Of a stretch of 64,000 bases of DNA, positions 59,431 through 64,000 are shown piece by piece. Position 1 is the first letter of the stretch; each line of letters begins with the position of its first letter. The DNA is from Syngnathus acus (lineage: Eukaryota; Chordata; Actinopteri; Syngnathiformes; Syngnathidae): positions 5,049,001 through 5,113,000 of the forward strand of contig NC_051094.1 in NCBI RefSeq assembly GCF_901709675.1. Reading direction: 5' to 3'. Position numbers and translations under genes: made by a program. The notes beneath the pieces were generated by a model. It was not told the origin of the DNA. It ran no database searches and worked only from the letters and a program-made list of their open reading frames with translations.

Positions 59431-61070
59431 GAAAGTGATCTGGACTGGGTGCCCAGCACAAACCTATGCTACAGTCCACATCACACCTCCACCACCAAGT
59501 GTCTGCAACAGCACCACCACGTCAAAGTCGAGAGGGAAAAAGAGAGGAGCAGGTAGTATTGCCTAGAAGATGGAAGCATATCTAGACTGTGGAATGACTG
59601 ATCTTTCCTCTTTGGGCTCTTGCACTCCTCCTTATGTCACTTGTGTTCTCCAGACATGCAACAACTGAGTGGTTGCCAAGAAGAACCCATGCCCCCTCAT
59701 GAAGCAGAGGATCCACTGCCCTTGCAAATCAAGGAGGAAGAGGAGGAGTCCGATGTCACCAAGTTGTATTGTACGAGTAAGTAAGAAAATGCAAAGTAAG
59801 CGCAAATGCTTGTGTGTAATTCAGAGGGAACAAAATTGATCGCTGTTCGCTCGTGTTCTGCTGAGAGAGGTGTCAAAAAGGTCCGTAGGCATGTGCCGAT
59901 ATTACATTCTGACTCGAGAGTGATACATTTGTTTTTATCAGCGCCAATACCAATTATTAGTAGTCATCGAGGCTGATAGCCGATATTGGGAGAAATATTC
60001 AATTTCAGTAAAATGGGTGGAAAAAAACAAGTATGTTTTTCCATCAGATTTTCTTCAGACCAAAATCAGTACGGTTACTCAACTCTTTAGTAGGTACCAA
60101 GTACCGATACCATGAGTCAAGTTAAATGTTTCCTGTAGGCGTTCAGCAGGAACAACTTCATCATCAGCACCAGGTGGAGAGCTCCACTTTTGAGCAAGAC
60201 TATCAACGGCCCTCTCACATTAAGGAGGAAGAGGAAGATCCAGAGCCACAATCTGTTAAGGAGGGAGAGGAGGCTTCACAGCCACCTTGCGTTAAGGAGG
60301 AGAAGGAGGAGGCTTTGCCACTGAACGTCGTTGTTATGACGAGCGAAGACGATTTAGACAAACCAGCCAAGTGGTTACAGCTTCATCATCCAAGTCCAAG
60401 TGGAAAGCATCATGCTGGACCACCACCAGATGACCATTTAGCTCCGGTGTCAGACGATGACATGGAAGAACCATCAAGGAGCGACGCAGACTGGGAAGGT
60501 GATGACAAAATGTCAAAATGCTCTGAGAAAGAAACCACTCGCAGCAGGAAGAAAACTTCACCAACATGTAAAAAACATGTTATCTGCTCAGTTTGTGGTA
60601 AAAATGTTGCTAAAGAAAAAATTATAAGGCACATGAGGACCCACACGGGAGAAAAACCCTACAGTTGCTCAATTTGTACCAAAACCTTCTCATCGAGAGA
60701 TTATGTGAGCACACACATGCGAACACACACGGGAGAAAAACCTTTTGGCTGCGCATTCTGTAATAAAACATTCTCGCATAAGTCGCACGTGATAACGCAC
60801 GTGAGAATACACACAGGAGAAAAACCCTATAGTTGTTCCGTTTGCGGGAAAACATTTGCGTCCAAGGATTATGTGAACTCGCACATGAGAACGCACACCG
60901 GAGAAAAACCCTTTAGCTGCTCACTGTGTGATCGAACCTTCTCTCAAAAGCCACATCTGGTAACACACATGAGAACACACACGGGGGAGAAACCCTTTAG
61001 TTGTACTGTTTGTGGTAAAAGCTACGCTCACAAGAACAGTTTGACAACACACATGTGGGGACACTGCTAA
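59431..61070 (+). CDS. C2H2 zinc-finger protein A (six fingers)
   Basis: A probable nuclear DNA-binding protein. Exons 59431-59554, 59654-59776 and 60139-61070 join with matching phases and total 1179 nt (392 residues plus stop). The N-terminal part resembles the acidic region of teleost C2H2 genes ([41 protein letters not shown]). Six fingers follow ([20 protein letters not shown] first, [18 protein letters not shown] last) joined by regular TGEKP linkers. The frame is intact. The first exon is the least certain: the start at 59431 is the only ATG that fits the phase. A poly(A) signal attaaa lies at 61462-61467. No KRAB or BTB domain is visible. Confidence 0.83.
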
Positions 61071-62143
61071 ATGATTTAACCAAAGCGGATCCCATCTTTT
61101 CTATTATTTAAACTTGAGTCTGAAGAGCTACAAACATTATTCTGTTGTGCAGAACAAATCCCGTTGTCGTCATCGTCGTACTGCTCAGCTGATTCATCGT
61201 CTTGATGGGAGTTACGCGGTTCCCACGTTTGTGTTGTTCCACAATCTAAGTACTCATGGACTTAACTGTGTTCTCAAAGAGTGAATGTCATATAATTTTT
61301 TTTTTAGTTTTTCATTCAGACAAATTGGAATCTGGCTTCTTAACAACCGATTTATCATTTGTTCTGCTGTCGTCATCAATGCCCCAGGAAAATACCAGCT
61401 GGTCATGTCTTACAAAAATGTTTACTGCCATTAATGTATTATGTATTACACCATGTTACATATTAAACATTGTATAAAAACTGTCTGAAAATTGTGGTGA
61501 GATTTTGTTAATACAGAGCTCTAACATTTTAAATGAACTGCATTTTATTAATCCTATAAATTAAACCGACAATTTTTTTTTAATGCTTTTTACCTTTTCA
61601 AAAAAAGATTTTCCCCTTTCAATTGTTGTACTAATACATTTTTTGGGTATGTAGGGACACCATCCATATTTTTATGTCACCAATATTTGTATGATATTAT
61701 TCTCATGTTTGAGTTTATGCACAGCACTTTGTTTCATTTGCAGCGTATGTTTTCATATTTGTTATTCACTGTTCTAAACATACCCCGAGGCCTGCGCGTT
61801 AGCTTCTCGTGTTCTGTCCACAAAGACGTGCCGTAGATTTCCAAGATGGCAGTCTGTTGTGCGCGTGCGCGGTATGACTAATAGCAGCGCCCCCCCCCCC
61901 CCCCCCCCCCCCCGCCATTATATAGAGGCAAACGTTTAGAAACCTTTCTTAATTTATCACACTCAATCTCCAAGTCATATTTAAGCTAAATGCAATAGAG
62001 TGTTAGAATAACAATTAAAACCCTGTTGAACAACAACAGGCGTGGCGAAACGCTGTGACGGCAATCGTCATTTGAAAAAGGTTCCTGAACAACGGCGCTT
62101 TGGTATCATTTAGCAAACCATTTTGCACGCAAAACCTCAAAGA
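61071..62143 (+). other. 3' flank of zinc-finger A and spacer
   Basis: Contains the presumed 3' UTR to about 61490, AT-rich DNA, and a run of 24 C at 61890-61913. No coding sequence is supported. Confidence 0.5.
61890..61913. repeat. Poly(C) run of 24
   Basis: Uninterrupted C homopolymer between the two zinc-finger genes; its length is likely to vary or be misread. Confidence 0.9.
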
Positions 62144-63684
62144 ATGTGGAAAGAGTTGGACGAAGCGGATAAGGAAGAAATTTGTCAAGTAAGAAAGGAG
62201 AACGAAGAGAAACAACGACATCCGGAACCTGTTTCCAAGACTCGAATTGTGCTACACATCGATGGTAATGTTTCATTCCGAGCGTTCTACAACCGCAATA
62301 CATCGTTTGCGCGTCGTATTGTAATTTCCTATTCCACCGGTAGATAAACAAACCTTTCACTACTGTGGAGGACACATTTTCAAAGAGAGATTGCACAGTG
62401 CAAAGGCGCGGAATGCAATTCACTACTAGCCGTTGCGGTCCTTATTTACTGTTACTCGAAATAAAACGAGTGAAAATGTGTTTCTTCGCTATGTTTATTT
62501 GTTCCGTAACAGGAAAATTGCTGTAAGCCACACTCCAGGTGAAAAGTGAAAAACCTTGTCACTTGGTGAAGCAGCATGTGGTTCATTGCCCCAAGTTATT
62601 TATTTACATCATTAGGTTATAATATATCTCTATCTTTCCATGTTGTATATTTCATACGGTAATATTTTGATTTGTATGGGGTCTTTTTATGTTTCCTGTT
62701 ATTGCACTTATCAGAATGTTTTCTAATTCATAATTTTTTGGTTTCTTTTAAAACTTGTGCCCTACAGATGCCCAACATCGAGTTAATTGTCGAGTCAAAG
62801 AAGAAGTTGAAGATCCGCAGCGCCCTCATGTTAATGACGAGAACGATGCGCAGCCCATCAATGTCAAAGAGGAAGAGGATGAGTTCCCACTGACCGTCGT
62901 GGTAGTTAAGGCTGAAGATGCCGAAAACGCCCTACCTGAGTTGTCACAGCTTCGTGGTTATAGCCCGAGAGAGGACCATTGCGGAAGTTCCCCGCTGTCC
63001 CGTAGCGACGACATCGCAGATACCAACAATACAGATGACGACAAACTCTCAGGAAACGGGACGGGCAAAGGACGCTTCAACTGCTCGGTCTGTGGCAAGA
63101 GCTATGCGTACAGGTGCAGTTTGACGCGTCACACGCGGACGCACACGGGTGAAAAACACTTTGCTTGTTCTGTTTGCAGCGCCAAATTTGTCCGAAAGGT
63201 GGCACTGATTGCGCATGTCGCCACACACACCGGGAAGAAAATCGTTTGCGTGCTCTGTGTGTGTAAGAGTTACTCTTACCAGAGCAGTCTAAACGCGCAC
63301 ATGCAGACACACAACGCAGAGAAGCCCTTCAGGTGTTCGGTCTGCAGCGAAGGCTTTATTCAGAAAGTAGCTTTGATTGCCCATATGACGACGCACACCG
63401 GCGAGAAGTCATTCTCTTGTTCGGTGTGCGGGAAAACCTTTTCTTATAAAAGCAACTTAAATATACACATGCGTACGCACAAAGAGGAAAAGTCCTTCAG
63501 TTGTTCGGTTTGCGACAAGAGATTCTACCTGAAGTCCATTATGGTATTGCACATGAGAACGCACAGTGGAGAAAAACCTTTTAGCTGCTCCGTTTGTGGT
63601 CAGAGGTTCACGCGGAAGGTGAACATGATTAAACACATCAGATCACACACGGGTCTAAATGACACTCAGAATGTTTTAAATTAA
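62144..63684 (+). CDS. C2H2 zinc-finger protein B (seven fingers)
   Basis: Exons 62144-62264 and 62768-63684 join exactly (phase 1, g|AT giving Asp) for 1038 nt (345 residues plus stop). The first exon reads MWKELDEADKEEICQ and RIVLHIDD, a diverged form of the N-terminal module (EEEL..KEENERQRQ..IVLHRAD) common in teleost C2H2 genes. An acidic stretch follows (VKEEEDEFPLTVVVVKAED), then seven fingers. Finger 3 (CVLCVCKSYSYQSSLNAHMQ) has an extra Cys, and several linkers depart from TGEKP (TGKKI, NAEKP, KEEKS, SGEKP). Same orientation as protein A, so the two are probably old tandem paralogues. Confidence 0.88.
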
Positions 63685-64000
63685 AATTGAAAGTTGTGTT
63701 TCAAATCAACTTTGTATGTGTTTTTTCAATCGCCGTTAAAGTTCTCGTAAATTTAAATATGCTCAGTAGTTTATTGTTCATCTCATATGATGCTGATGCT
63801 TTTTATTTTGCTGTTTTGTTTTGCAACTCTTTCTTATTCACTTTTTTTATTATTTTTTATTTTTTCATTTATTGTCATGTGGTGTGTATTGCTCCACATA
63901 TAAATAACTGGAAGTAAAAAAAAAAAATTGCATGTTGTATCTATTTGGTGATTTATTTGAATTATTGGCAAATAATATTTTGTTTCATGGCTCTGTCCTC
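63685..64000 (+). other. 3' flank of zinc-finger B
   Basis: AT-rich, probably 3' UTR. I see no canonical AATAAA within the window. Confidence 0.4.

Overview
The window looks like nuclear DNA of a teleost fish, probably a compact-genome percomorph: introns are short (often 70-150 bp) with GT/AG borders, fish-type LINE, SINE and hAT remnants are present, and the right end carries teleost-style C2H2 zinc-finger genes. I cannot fix the species.

Layout. (1) 1-5.9 kb, minus strand: the 5' part of CLIP1 (CLIP-170), with both CAP-Gly domains and the start of the coiled coil; the 3' part lies off the left edge. (2) 6.9-11.6 kb, minus strand: a complete or nearly complete ZCCHC8, the scaffold of the nuclear exosome targeting complex. 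CLIP1 and ZCCHC8 are also neighbours in human, so this is a conserved block. (3) 12-55.7 kb: two tandem copies of a segment of about 21 kb, each carrying one very large, many-exon, secreted lectin-like gene on the minus strand (copy 1 14032-31524; copy 2 35472-53336). (4) 55.8-59.4 kb: repeat-rich DNA with a LINE nested in a hAT-like element. (5) 59.4-63.7 kb, plus strand: two C2H2 zinc-finger genes.

The main discovery is the lectin pair. By matching splice sites and phases I rebuilt a 57-exon model whose exon lengths sum to 6501 nt (2166 codons plus stop): signal peptide, twelve C-type lectin-like domains (CTLDs) as four repeated three-CTLD blocks, a SUEL/rhamnose-binding-type lectin domain, an F5/8 type C (discoidin) domain, an LCCL domain and a thirteenth CTLD, with no membrane anchor. 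I know of no described family with this order. The CTLDs lack the usual EPN/QPD and WND sugar and calcium motifs.

The two copies are almost identical in introns, but the first-block CTLDs, above all CTLD-b, differ at many amino acids while adjoining introns are identical base for base. This looks like diversifying selection or domain replacement. Each copy also carries different apparent damage: copy 1 has lost the ATG and has a one-base insertion in block II; copy 2 has a decayed LCCL and last CTLD. Either these are two pseudogenising or sub-functional copies, or some differences are assembly errors. Raw reads and RNA are needed to decide.
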